Source: Ruminococcus sp. (lineage in GTDB: Bacteria > Bacillota > Clostridia > Oscillospirales > Ruminococcaceae). From it: a stretch of 59,398 nt of DNA. Of this stretch, positions 15,000 through 22,729 are shown piece by piece; within the stretch, counting starts at the first letter, position 1; each line of letters begins with the position of its first letter. Both the position numbers and the translations under genes were made by a program. Where the stretch lies: positions 1-59,398 of the forward strand of contig JAIDUG010000012.1 of assembly GCA_029060305.1 (NCBI GenBank), read 5' to 3'. A model generated the notes under the pieces. That model was not told the DNA's origin. It saw only the letters and a program-made list of their open reading frames with translations, and did not search any database.

Positions 15000-16979
15000 A
15001 TGTCAAAGAAATTAAAAAAGGCTATCGCATTTATTGCCACTGCAACAATGGCTTTCACAGCTACATCTGTTCTCTCTAATGTTAATCTCGAAACCTTTGT
15101 AGAAGCATCAGCAACTGGAGACGCAGAAGATACTACTGAATCAACTGCATCTACTGAATCAACTGCATCTACTGAATCAACTGCATCTACTGAATCAACC
15201 TCAAGTGACGCAAACTTAGGAACAGGTTCGGGAGGTACCACTACTACTCCAGCTTTAGGAAATGGAGAATATTGGGATTTTTCATACAATAATGCTCTTC
15301 ATGCTATATTTGGCGCAAATGGAGAAAAAGTAAAGGATACTGACGCTTTACACGATTTTGAAGAGCAGACTGACGGAAAATATACATGTAAAGTGTGTGG
15401 ATATATAACATCAAACCGTAAAACAGTAGCACAAAATGCTATTAGTGCATTAAATCCGGAATATTCTACAGCTGCTTCTAAGGTAACTGCAGAAATAGGA
15501 AAATTCACTACAGCAGTAAATGATTTAGAGAAATACACTCAAGCAAAAGGTTTGCACGATAAAACAGTTGAAGCACAGGGAAAGGTAAGCGCTTTAAATA
15601 CAGAAATAACTACATTAAACACTGCTTTAACAAAAGCAAAAGCAGACTATATAGAAGCAGAAAACGGATACGATGATGCAGACATTGCTGTTGCTACATT
15701 CGAAGAAGACAACGATACATCTTCAGATGAATACAAGGCAGCAGTGTCATTACTTAACAAATATGAAGCTATTCTTGACAATTTTGTAAAAGACAAAGAT
15801 GGAAATAGATTATATTTTGAATTAACGGAAACAAAAACAGATGGCATATCAAACTACACAAAAGCTAAAGATAAAACATCTAATGTAGAGTTAGACGACT
15901 TAGATTCAAGAATAGAAGTTGCAAACAGAAATTTAAAAATACAGCAAAATTTATATAATAACGCAAAGACAAGAGAAGAAGAGAACGGTGTCACTTACGA
16001 TGCAACACAGACACCCAAAGACATAGACGCAACGAAAACAACTATTAAAGACTTATCAGGCTTAGAACCAGAAAAACAAGAAGGTTCAACAGAAGTAGAG
16101 ACAGATGTAGAATTTGCAAAAAGATTAAAAGCTTTTACAGCTACAGAAGATGGTGTAAAAGACAATGCTAAAGGCGGTTCAATAAATAGTGTAGTAAAAG
16201 CTAATGAAAAAATCACTACATTGTACAATGAGGCATTGGCTGCACTCAATGGCTTAGAAGCAGAAGAAGTGGCTGACGATGCAGTTGTTGGTATGTCTCT
16301 TGTTATTGATACGAACGACTATTCAAAAATAACTGCAAATCTTTATGTAAGAAGTAGTGCCCAAAATGTTACAGTTACAGGAGCAGATGCGGGAAACTCC
16401 GCAGATAAAACAATAACGATTAATAATGTTAGTGTACCAGTAAAAGTTTATGCATTCAACCTTACAACGAAAACCTATGATAAGGCTATCTCTGTAAAAG
16501 TTGGTGAAGGCACTGATGCTACGACTAAGACTTATTCTGTTGCAGATTATCTGACTTATGCTGAAACATACCTTGGTAAAGATGATGCAAAACTTGCTCA
16601 GGCACTTGGTGACTATTGTAAGGCAGTAAAGGAATATTTGGCTGATGCTGAAACCACATCTTATAATTCATATAATGGAACTCCAGCTAAAGACAAGTAT
16701 AAGGGTTCTGCTGTTATTATTACCAATACTGCAAACGTAGAATTACGTAATTATTATGATGTAAATGGTACTACCAGATACAAAAGAGCCACAGCAACAC
16801 CTGTATTAGGACATCTCGCAACAGCAGTTTTCGACGACGGCACCTTTACAAGTACTAAAAATGTACAGAATTACGCTGAAAAATTAGAGGGTAATGCTAA
16901 AAATGTAATTGATAAACTTCTTGCGTATGATGCTGCTGTTTATGAAAAAATTAAACCAACTGAAAGTACCAATTCCTGA
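15000..16979 (+). CDS. Large secreted coiled-coil protein of unknown function
   Basis: The 659-residue protein starts at the ATG at 15000 with AGGAGG upstream. It has a signal peptide (about 1-36, Ala-rich), a Thr/Ser/Glu repeat linker (about 45-80), a short cysteine motif (CKVCGY, about 131-136) after an HDFEEQTDGKYT segment, a long helical coiled-coil-like stretch (about 145-360, rich in Ala/Thr/Lys/Glu) and a beta-rich C-terminal part (about 405-655). I recognise no family. Codon use is more A-rich than in the flanking genes (GCA/GAA/ACA), which could mean acquisition. It could be a surface adhesin-like or self-assembling protein. It is followed after 36 bp by a 38-codon gene with its own ribosome-binding site, presumably in one transcript. 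Confidence 0.85.
   Translation: MSKKLKKAIAFIATATMAFTATSVLSNVNLETFVEASATGDAEDTTESTASTESTASTESTASTESTSSDANLGTGSGGTTTTPALGNGEYWDFSYNNALHAIFGANGEKVKDTDALHDFEEQTDGKYTCKVCGYITSNRKTVAQNAISALNPEYSTAASKVTAEIGKFTTAVNDLEKYTQAKGLHDKTVEAQGKVSALNTEITTLNTALTKAKADYIEAENGYDDADIAVATFEEDNDTSSDEYKAAVSLLNKYEAILDNFVKDKDGNRLYFELTETKTDGISNYTKAKDKTSNVELDDLDSRIEVANRNLKIQQNLYNNAKTREEENGVTYDATQTPKDIDATKTTIKDLSGLEPEKQEGSTEVETDVEFAKRLKAFTATEDGVKDNAKGGSINSVVKANEKITTLYNEALAALNGLEAEEVADDAVVGMSLVIDTNDYSKITANLYVRSSAQNVTVTGADAGNSADKTITINNVSVPVKVYAFNLTTKTYDKAISVKVGEGTDATTKTYSVADYLTYAETYLGKDDAKLAQALGDYCKAVKEYLADAETTSYNSYNGTPAKDKYKGSAVIITNTANVELRNYYDVNGTTRYKRATATPVLGHLATAVFDDGTFTSTKNVQNYAEKLEGNAKNVIDKLLAYDAAVYEKIKPTESTNS
15135..15199 (+). 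repeat. 18-bp tandem repeat encoding TESTAS units
   Basis: There are three perfect copies of ACTGAATCAACTGCATCT plus an 11-bp partial copy. They encode a Thr/Ser/Glu linker, and copy number could change by slippage without a frameshift. Confidence 0.9.
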
Positions 16980-17015
16980 AAATAATCCAAATAATAGATA
17001 AAGGAGATAATGTAT

Positions 17016-17132
17016 ATGAAGAATACTTATAATGCTCCAGAAATGGAAGTAATCACATTCGAGAATGAAGACATAATCACAACAAGCCTCATTCCTGATG
17101 ACAACGGACTCCCGATTGAAAACATGGAATAA
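17016..17132 (+). CDS. 38-residue peptide of the 'YxAPExExIxFExEDIITTS' type
   Basis: This very short gene has AAGGAG 9 bp before the ATG and is followed by a terminator. The product begins MKNTYNAPEMEVITFENEDI and continues ITTSLIPDDNGLPIENME. Similar short proteins ('KYEAPEMEIIxFExEDVITTS') recur in Ruminococcus and other Clostridia genomes as I remember them, with no known function. The layout (conserved acidic leader-like half, variable short tail) resembles a peptide precursor, but no modification enzyme or dedicated transporter lies nearby. It is probably co-transcribed with the secreted protein at 15000. Confidence 0.7.
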   Translation: MKNTYNAPEMEVITFENEDIITTSLIPDDNGLPIENME

Positions 17133-17142
17133 TAAACAAATA

Positions 17143-17186
17143 AACGACAGACGCTGGTTATTTTTAGCTGGCGTCTGTTTCCGTTA
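17143..17186 (+). terminator. Terminator after the small peptide gene
   Basis: Stem ACAGACGC/GCGTCTGT with outer AACG/CGTT pairs. The T run is short (TTT). Confidence 0.6.
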
Positions 17187-17199
17187 AAAAGGAGAGATT

Positions 17200-17724
17200 A
17201 TGAAAAGGATTTTAATTGCTTGTATTATTGCCCTTACGCTTTGTGCAGGTTGTGAAAGTACAAAAGATACAGACGAAAAATCTGTTGTGACAAGTAATAC
17301 GGCGGAAACTTCTGAAACCAGTACCGAGGAAGATACTACAGAGGAAGTCACTGAAGAAAAAACTTCCAAAACGACGGAAAGCACTACTGAAACTGTAACC
17401 ACTACCACCACAACAGACAAAGAGACTACTACAACAAAAACTGAAAAGAGTACTACTGCAACTACCACCACGAAAGCATCTTCGGATAAGTCGGAAACCA
17501 CTACAACGAAAACTAAAACGGATATTACGGAGAATGACGGCGGAACAGAACCGGAAGATATGTTATCCGAAAATGATGATTTTATAGTCTTTTTTGGAGA
17601 TGATGACGATAATGATTATGACACACCGGAAGATACAACCGAAGAAGATACAACTACAAATGAAAATAAGGAGTCAGATGACGATTCAGGAATTATCGAA
17701 CTTCCGTTTATACCTTTTAATTGA
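17200..17724 (+). CDS. Thr/Glu-rich low-complexity lipoprotein
   Basis: The 174-residue protein has a lipobox (LTLCAGC, Cys about 19) followed by an almost entirely Thr/Ser/Glu/Lys sequence (about 25-115), then an acidic region (FFGDDDDNDYD) and a C-terminal IIELPFIPFN. AAGGAG precedes the ATG. The composition suggests an extended surface stalk, possibly glycosylated. I see no enzyme domain. It is flanked by terminators on both sides, so it is probably its own unit. Confidence is good that it is expressed as a lipoprotein; function is unknown. Confidence 0.75.
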   Translation: MKRILIACIIALTLCAGCESTKDTDEKSVVTSNTAETSETSTEEDTTEEVTEEKTSKTTESTTETVTTTTTTDKETTTTKTEKSTTATTTTKASSDKSETTTTKTKTDITENDGGTEPEDMLSENDDFIVFFGDDDDNDYDTPEDTTEEDTTTNENKESDDDSGIIELPFIPFN

Positions 17725-17742
17725 AACAGTTAAATGAAAATG

Positions 17743-17779
17743 AACTCCGCAGGATTCATCTTGCGGAGTTGTTTTTTTA
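17743..17779 (+). terminator. Terminator of the lipoprotein gene
   Basis: Perfect 9-bp stem AACTCCGCA/TGCGGAGTT, 10-nt loop, TTTTTTT exit. Confidence 0.85.
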
Positions 17780-17819
17780 TTTAAATTCTGAAATCAAGCC
17801 AGTATTCAAATTTAAAACC

Positions 17820-17918
17820 ATAATCAGTCATAGCAGTGCCATAACTACTTTGCAGATTTACGCTCATTCTTTTCAGGAGGCTCTGGCGAATAAAGGACAA
17901 ACAAAGGACAGAATATAA
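17820..17918 (+). pseudogene. C-terminal stub of a tyrosine recombinase (integrase)
   Basis: The plus strand reads ISHSSAITTLQIYAHSFQEA then LANKGQTKDRI and stop. 'H(S)S..TT..IYxH' is the end of the catalytic domain of phage/ICE integrases, including the nucleophilic Tyr; the rest of the protein is absent. It ends 60 bp from the 3' end of tRNA-Trp, where such an integrase gene would be expected if the element used the tRNA as its attachment site. Confidence 0.7.
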
Positions 17919-17929
17919 ATTCAGGAAAA

Positions 17930-17970
17930 AGAAAAACTCTGAAACGACAGTTTAAAGCCATTTCAGAGTA
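17930..17970 (-). terminator. tRNA-Trp terminator
   Basis: Minus-strand 9-bp stem ACTCTGAAA/TTTCAGAGT followed by TTTTT, directly after the tRNA 3' end. Confidence 0.8.
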
Positions 17971-17977
17971 TCAACAC

Positions 17978-18053
17978 TGGCAGGGGCAGAAGGACTTGAA
18001 CCCTCGGCACGTGGTTTTGGAGACCACTGCTCTACCAACTGAGCTATACCCCT
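17978..18053 (-). tRNA. tRNA-Trp (CCA)
   Basis: A 76-nt cloverleaf: acceptor AGGGGTA/TGCCCCT, D arm with AGCTCAGTTGGTAGAGC, anticodon loop CTCCAAA giving CCA, T arm GAGGGTTCAAGTCCTTC, encoded CCA end. It has its own promoter and terminator. Its 3' side faces an integrase stub and other mobile remnants. Confidence 0.97.
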
Positions 18054-18089
18054 ATATTTTATTTGGTCGTGTTCCTTACGACGTATATT

Positions 18090-18118
18090 ATTATATCACA
18101 TGAAGTACAATTTGTCAA
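18090..18118 (-). promoter_or_regulatory. tRNA-Trp promoter
   Basis: TTGACA (18113-18118), 17 bp, TATAAT (18090-18095) on the minus strand. The 18054-18360 interval holds only this and the NUDIX gene promoter. Confidence 0.85.
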
Positions 18119-18297
18119 GGATTTTCAGAAAATTTTATCTTTTAATTTAATGTTTGTCGCAAATGCTTTAATTTCGGTTGGAAAAATATAATAATTTGTG
18201 AATTTATACATCTGATACAACTCAGGAGCAGAAATAATATATATCAAATGTTCTTGTTTCAGAACTGTTTTTTTTTGATATTTTCTGAAAAAAAGTG

Positions 18298-18326
18298 TTG
18301 ACTTTTAGTCGAATAAGGTATATAAT
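18298..18326 (+). promoter_or_regulatory. Promoter of the NUDIX gene
   Basis: TTGACT (18298-18303), 17 bp, TATAAT (18321-18326), 34 bp before the start codon. Confidence 0.8.
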
Positions 18327-18360
18327 TACTATGCCTAAAAAATTGGAGGAATGATTTTAT

Positions 18361-19122
18361 ATGCAACCTATTGAAATATTTATTAACAAACTTTCAGGAG
18401 AAAACGATATTTTTTCGGAAATAAGCCATAAATTAAGTGCTGAAATCTCTGACATCTCAAAACTTGAAAATTACCTTTCCGACAATACAGCAGAGTATAA
18501 ACTGTATATTTCTGATGAAAAAGTCGGAAATCCTGTCGCTGACAATGTGACAAAGATTTTTGCAGAGTACGGACATACCGTTATTACTGACGAATTTCTT
18601 AACATCATTGACGACAACGACAGAATTACAAAGAACAGTAAACCTCGTTCACTCGTTCACCGTGACGGAGAACTGCACCCGACTGTCCACGTATGGTTAA
18701 TCAGACGTAAGGATATGGGTATATATGTACTTTTACAAAAGCGTTCACATATCAAGGATATATATCCGGATTTGTGGGACGTTTCTTCAGCAGGTCACGT
18801 AAGACAGGGGCAGGACTATGGTGTAACCGCTATTAATGAAACCCGTGAAGAACTCGGTCTCGAAATCACAAGGGAAAAACTTGAGTTTCTGGGATTCAAG
18901 AGGAACAGTCACATTGAAGAAAACATCAGAGACAATGAACTGACAGCTATTTTCATGTGCCGTGGTGACATTGACGACAGTATGTTAAATCCGAATCCGG
19001 CAGAGGTTTCCGAAACAAGCTGGGCGGAGATTGACGAGTTGCTTTCCGCTATCGACGACGTTAAAGTAAAAAGCTGTGTTTCCGTCGAGGAACTCGAAAT
19101 TATTAAAAAAGCTGTATTCTGA
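18361..19122 (+). CDS. NUDIX hydrolase
   Basis: The 253-residue protein has a NUDIX domain at about 95-240. The Nudix box lies in GHVRQGQDYGVTAI then NETREELGLEI; compared with the consensus GX5EX7REUXEEXGU the first Glu is Gln and the Arg of 'RE' is Asn, while the metal-binding EE pair is kept. The PRSLVHRDGELHPTVHVWL and GIYVLLQKRS context is that of the YfcD/isopentenyl-isomerase-like group, which hydrolyses or processes nucleoside diphosphate derivatives. The N-terminal 95 residues are not recognised; DNAxxVTKIFAEYGHTVITDEF looks helical. It is monocistronic, with a promoter before it and a terminator after it. Confidence 0.88.
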   Translation: MQPIEIFINKLSGENDIFSEISHKLSAEISDISKLENYLSDNTAEYKLYISDEKVGNPVADNVTKIFAEYGHTVITDEFLNIIDDNDRITKNSKPRSLVHRDGELHPTVHVWLIRRKDMGIYVLLQKRSHIKDIYPDLWDVSSAGHVRQGQDYGVTAINETREELGLEITREKLEFLGFKRNSHIEENIRDNELTAIFMCRGDIDDSMLNPNPAEVSETSWAEIDELLSAIDDVKVKSCVSVEELEIIKKAVF

Positions 19123-19130
19123 AAATATTA

Positions 19131-19159
19131 AAAGGCTGATTTTCCGTCAGCCTTTTTTG
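19131..19159. terminator. Terminator between converging genes
   Basis: Stem AAGGCTGA/TCAGCCTT, T6 exit on the plus strand and A-rich entry, so it may also serve the minus strand. Confidence 0.8.
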
Positions 19160-19161
19160 TG

Positions 19162-19578
19162 TTATTCAAACGAAAAAAACGTTATTTCCCATAAGCAGTG
19201 GGCAAGTATAGCAGGGTATGAAAAAAGTTTCAGAGTTTCCGGACAGACGTTATATTCAGGAAATTCAGACTTGTCAATACTTACTATCGAATATAAAAAA
19301 TCATTATCATCATTATCATTTAAAGCACTCACGTCAAAATAAAGTGAAGTATCATTTTCGTCAAATGACTTTGCAAACTCCGGTTCGTCCTGTTCATTGT
19401 TCCTGAATGCACGTATTATAATACTGAAATTTTCAACGTACTGATTTTTATTGTCGGAATTTTTCAGACGGTCATATAACATACGGAATTTTTCAATATG
19501 CTTGTTTCCGTAATGCAGTGTTATATGACGGGCAACTTCTTCAAAGTCCGTACTTTGTAATATATCCTTGATTTTCAT
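19162..19578 (-). CDS. Uncharacterised protein (DUF6557-like)
   Basis: The 138-residue acidic soluble protein starts at the ATG at 19578; a TTG at 19596 overlaps the upstream gene more. MKIKDILQSTDFEEVARHIT at the N-terminus resembles small Clostridia proteins grouped as DUF6557, as I remember them. The middle has Asn/Asp-rich charge runs (NDNDDNDF). The start lies 8 bp beyond the stop of the upstream membrane-anchored gene, so the two form an operon. No function can be proposed. Confidence 0.65.
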   Translation of the reverse strand: MKIKDILQSTDFEEVARHITLHYGNKHIEKFRMLYDRLKNSDNKNQYVENFSIIIRAFRNNEQDEPEFAKSFDENDTSLYFDVSALNDNDDNDFLYSIVSIDKSEFPEYNVCPETLKLFSYPAILAHCLWEITFFSFE

Positions 19579-19583
19579 TTTTA

Positions 19584-20090
19584 TCAGTACTCCCAATCAT
19601 AGTTATAGCTATTGTCATAATCACTATAATAAGCTGTTGTAGTGGTAGTACTTCCGTTGTAACCGTATTCGTAATCATAACCGTAATATTTTGTAGTAGT
19701 TGTTGTTTCTTCGTCATCTCCGTCAATGTCTGCAACGTATTCTCCTGAATCATATTCTCCGGAATTATTTGTAACTTTTTTCCTGAAGCCTTTACCTGTA
19801 GTTACTGTTATTACAAAATCTGAATGTCTTGTTGAGAGTGTTGTGGTTTGTGGAGTAGTAGATGACTGTGAATCTGTTGTCTGAGTAGTAGTCTGTGTAA
19901 CAGCCAGTCCCTCAACATTATCGTGTCGATAAATGCCCTCTCTGCCTATGCTTGAAATTATTCTTTCGGAAGGAGTGATAGGAAACTTCACGAAAAAAAG
20001 CAGTGCAAGAAACGTCATCACAACAAAACTTCCGCAGGATACCATAGTAATTATAGTTGATTTTTTTAATACAGACTTTCTTTTTCCCAT
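19584..20090 (-). CDS. Membrane-anchored Thr/Tyr-rich protein
   Basis: The 168-residue protein has a basic N-terminus, one transmembrane segment (about 12-36) and an outside part that is Thr/Ser-rich (about 64-90), Gly/Glu-rich, then strikingly Tyr-rich at the C-terminus (YYGYDYEYGYNG, AYYSDYDNSYNYDWEY). GGAGAG precedes the ATG. It is followed by the DUF6557-like gene. The Tyr/Asp repeats recall surface or biofilm-associated low-complexity tails. I recognise no domain. Confidence 0.7.
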   Translation of the reverse strand: MGKRKSVLKKSTIITMVSCGSFVVMTFLALLFFVKFPITPSERIISSIGREGIYRHDNVEGLAVTQTTTQTTDSQSSTTPQTTTLSTRHSDFVITVTTGKGFRKKVTNNSGEYDSGEYVADIDGDDEETTTTTKYYGYDYEYGYNGSTTTTTAYYSDYDNSYNYDWEY

Positions 20091-20148
20091 AATAAAATCT
20101 CTCCATGACGTTTGATTGGTAATTCTGAATTATTAATTCTTAACTGTA

Positions 20149-20177
20149 ATTGTATTACATAAGGCGTGAAAAGTCAA
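20149..20177 (-). promoter_or_regulatory. Promoter of the Thr/Tyr-rich protein operon
   Basis: TTGACT (20172-20177), 17 bp, TACAAT (20149-20154) on the minus strand. Confidence 0.7.
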
Positions 20178-20210
20178 GTATTTTTGTGTAAAAATGTCGG
20201 AAAACACATA

Positions 20211-20984
20211 TTATACACTGCCTTTTATTCGATTTATGGCACTTTTTTCCAGTCGTGAAACCTGTGCCTGTGATATTCCGATTTCACCTGCAACCTCAAC
20301 CTGTGTTTTACCTTTCAGAAACCGCAGATATAGTATATTCTTTTCACGTTCACCGAGTTCCTTTATAGCGTCACGTATAAAAAGTTCGTCAAGCCAGCCG
20401 TCAACGTCATTTTTGTCGCCTATCTGGTCGATAACATACAGCGTGTCCTCTGAATCAGAGTATACAGGTTCATAGAGTGAAACCGGTTCGCTGATACTTT
20501 CGAGGGCAATAACAACGTCTGAACGCTTTTCGCCTATATCGTCGGCAATTTCCTGAATATCGGGTTCTCTCTGTAAAGCAGTCGTAAGACGTTCTTTTGA
20601 CTGTATAGCCTTATATGCAAGGTCTCTCAATGAACGGCTGACTTTCACCTGACTGTAATCCCTGAGATGTCGGCGGAGTTCTCCGCTTATCATCGGTACA
20701 CAATACGTCGAAAATCGCACTTCTTTTGACAGGTCGAAATTGTTTATAGCCTTTATAAGTCCCATAACGCCTATCTGAAAAAGGTCGTCAATATCTTCAC
20801 CTCTGCCGGTGAATTTCTGTATAACACTGAGAACAAGTCGCAGATTACCTTTAATAAGTCGGTCACGAGCCTCCTTGCTGTTGGTAGCCTTTATTTCCCG
20901 AAGCAGTGCCATTTTTTCTTCTTCTTTCAGAACGGTCAGTTCTGAGGTATTTATTCCTGAAATTACCACTTTATTGTAAGCCAT
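20211..20984 (-). CDS. sigG: Sporulation sigma factor SigG
   Basis: The 257-residue sigma-70 family protein resembles B. subtilis sigma-G along its length: N-terminal NKVVISGINTSELTVLKEEE, region 2 with GNLRLVLSVIQKF and DDLFQIGVMGLIKAI, RFSTYCVPMISGELRRHLRD, region 3 VSRSLRDLAYKA, and region 4 LGEREKNILYLRFLKGKTQ with the helix-turn-helix GISQAQVSRLEKSAI. Sigma-G drives late forespore genes. The gene is not next to sigE/spoIIGA here. A sporulation-type promoter candidate lies upstream. Its presence implies a complete or relic sporulation programme. Confidence 0.93.
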   Translation of the reverse strand: MAYNKVVISGINTSELTVLKEEEKMALLREIKATNSKEARDRLIKGNLRLVLSVIQKFTGRGEDIDDLFQIGVMGLIKAINNFDLSKEVRFSTYCVPMISGELRRHLRDYSQVKVSRSLRDLAYKAIQSKERLTTALQREPDIQEIADDIGEKRSDVVIALESISEPVSLYEPVYSDSEDTLYVIDQIGDKNDVDGWLDELFIRDAIKELGEREKNILYLRFLKGKTQVEVAGEIGISQAQVSRLEKSAINRIKGSV

Positions 20985-21019
20985 AATAAATTATTCTCCT
21001 GAAAATTTTACTATGGTTT

Positions 21020-21049
21020 TATTATTGCCGAAAAATGTTTTTCAATTCA
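21020..21049 (-). promoter_or_regulatory. Candidate sigma-F/sigma-G promoter of sigG
   Basis: On the minus strand GGCAATAATA (21020-21029) fits the sigma-F -10 consensus GGnrAnAnTW. TGAATT (21044-21049) lies at the -35 distance and partly fits. No good sigma-A promoter was seen here. Confidence 0.4.
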
Positions 21050-21071
21050 TAATCCTGAATTATTAATGCTG

Positions 21072-21107
21072 ACAAAAAAAGACTGTCCGTCAGAAACAGA
21101 CAGTCAT
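21072..21107 (-). terminator. Terminator of the YesL-like gene
   Basis: Stem GACTGTCyG / CrGACAGTC then T7 on the minus strand. Confidence 0.8.
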
Positions 21108-21121
21108 AATATATGTTGCAA

Positions 21122-22039
21122 TCAGGAAATTCTTTTTCCCTTACCTTTTTTACGTTTTTCGATAGGTTTTTCCTTACCGCCCATATCCTCGAAAATCTGT
21201 TCTTCTGATTGTGATTCCTCCATAAGTTCGGGATTTACTTCACCTATGCTTGTGTAGTATGGGTTTATTACAAACTTCTGAATTACCGGATAGCTGTTAA
21301 AACAGGAAATGAAATTCAGGAAAGCCATTGGTACAAAAGGTATCAGCATAAGGAAAAGCGGTCTCATCTTGTCATACAGACAGAACATTCCGAATGTTGT
21401 TACTGCCGTTATAATGAAAGTTATTACATTCTGTTTCAGTGCAATGAAAGCAAGTGCGAAAGAGTTTTTTATAAGGTTAATGAAAGAAAGGTTTGTAGCA
21501 ATCATCATCAGGAAAATATAATAGTTCATCATAGCAACAACTATTGCAAGACTTAGCGTTATAACCATTGGAATATACATCAGTTTCGTGTCTGCTTTTT
21601 CGACGAGTACCGGATATACTATGAAAGAAGCGTATACTGAAAGTACTATCAGGCAGTTCACAAATCCTACCAGTGAAGCCATTTTGAAATTAGCCTTGAA
21701 ACCTTTGAAAAAGTCCGTCATTATGAAAGAGTGCTGTTCAAGGACGAATTTACGCATAACTTTAGTCATTCCTGCCGTTGCAGGACCTATGCAGACTACA
21801 AAAGCTACAAGTGCTATTCCTGCACACACAAGCGAAAGTACGTCATTCTTTATGAATGTAAGGGAAGCAAGTACAAGGAAAATCGGTATAAAAAAAACAA
21901 AGTACAGCATATTTACTTCAATGAGTTTCCAGAATTTTCGGAAAAAAATCTCAAAGAAAAGTCTGATACCTTTTTTGCGTGGAGCGTTTTTCGATATGCC
22001 TGAACCTCTGTTTTCAAAGTCATTTGAAAATACTGACAA
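21122..22039 (-). CDS. YesL-like (DUF624) membrane protein
   Basis: The 305-residue protein has about six transmembrane segments between residues 40 and 250, with a soluble charged C-terminal tail ending in Lys-rich KRKKGKGKRIS. The start is a TTG at 22039, 9 bp after GGAGGA. RLFFEIFFRKFWKLIEVNML at the N-terminus followed by a four-to-six helix bundle is the YesL/DUF624 pattern; members often sit near sugar transporters, but none occurs here. It is the last gene of the proC-spoIIM-like-yesL minus-strand cluster, 39 bp after its neighbour, and a terminator follows. Confidence 0.75.
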   Translation of the reverse strand: MSVFSNDFENRGSGISKNAPRKKGIRLFFEIFFRKFWKLIEVNMLYFVFFIPIFLVLASLTFIKNDVLSLVCAGIALVAFVVCIGPATAGMTKVMRKFVLEQHSFIMTDFFKGFKANFKMASLVGFVNCLIVLSVYASFIVYPVLVEKADTKLMYIPMVITLSLAIVVAMMNYYIFLMMIATNLSFINLIKNSFALAFIALKQNVITFIITAVTTFGMFCLYDKMRPLFLMLIPFVPMAFLNFISCFNSYPVIQKFVINPYYTSIGEVNPELMEESQSEEQIFEDMGGKEKPIEKRKKGKGKRIS

Positions 22040-22077
22040 TTTTTAAAATCCTCCGTTTTATTATTTGATTTGAAAAA

Positions 22078-22662
22078 TCACCGCAATCCCGAAAAGATAT
22101 AATTGCATACAGTTGCGAGGATTGCGATAACAAGCGAAAATAATATAAGTACAAGAAATTCCAGACAGTAAAGCCGGAAAGTTTTTTCGGTATGGGAAGC
22201 GTCGGAAATCATAAACATAAACATTGATTTGGACAGTCTCATCAGTTCACGGACGGCAAGCACTGATATAAATGTTACTGCAATACATTCCGGAAGTATC
22301 AGTACAAGTACGGTCGGTATGCCGTGCAGACCTTTTGAAAGATATGCGTAAGATACAGCAACACCGATTCCGAAACCTCTGTACAGAAGCATTAACAAGC
22401 CGACAGGTTGTCCGAAAGCGGAAAGTCCCATAAGAAAAGCCATTACTGTAAAAGCTCCGAGTGATACAAAAGTATTCCTGAACACTTCATATATTGTACT
22501 GCCCGAATATGCCGGTAATAAGTACTGATGAATGTAAGGGCTTGTTACAGAATGTCCAGTGCCGTAAACCGCACCGATAAGTATTCCTGCTGTAACGGTC
22601 GCAAATAACAACATAAAGCCTTTACTGCGACCGTCGTTTTCTGAATAGTTTAAATTTCTCAT
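22078..22662 (-). CDS. SpoIIM-like membrane protein
   Basis: The 194-residue protein starts at ATG 22662 (MRNLNYSEN; AAAGG upstream); the longer frame would run into proC. It has four to five transmembrane helices. GILIGAVYGTG near the N-terminus, SLGAFTVMAFLMGLSAFGQP and the LYRGFGIGVAVSYAY motif are typical of the stage II sporulation protein M family, whose B. subtilis member works with SpoIID and SpoIIP in engulfment. Partners are not in the window, so a general SpoIIM-domain role is also possible. Confidence 0.78.
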   Translation of the reverse strand: MRNLNYSENDGRSKGFMLLFATVTAGILIGAVYGTGHSVTSPYIHQYLLPAYSGSTIYEVFRNTFVSLGAFTVMAFLMGLSAFGQPVGLLMLLYRGFGIGVAVSYAYLSKGLHGIPTVLVLILPECIAVTFISVLAVRELMRLSKSMFMFMISDASHTEKTFRLYCLEFLVLILFSLVIAILATVCNYIFSGLR

Positions 22663-22729
22663 AAAGTTTTGCCTTTCTGTTATTTGATATATATAACAGA
22701 ATATGCAGACTGTCCGGAAATTATGTTTT

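Noticed and set aside
15135..15199. CRISPR-like repeat
   Set aside because: Direct tandem copies without spacers, inside a coding frame; no cas genes anywhere in the window.
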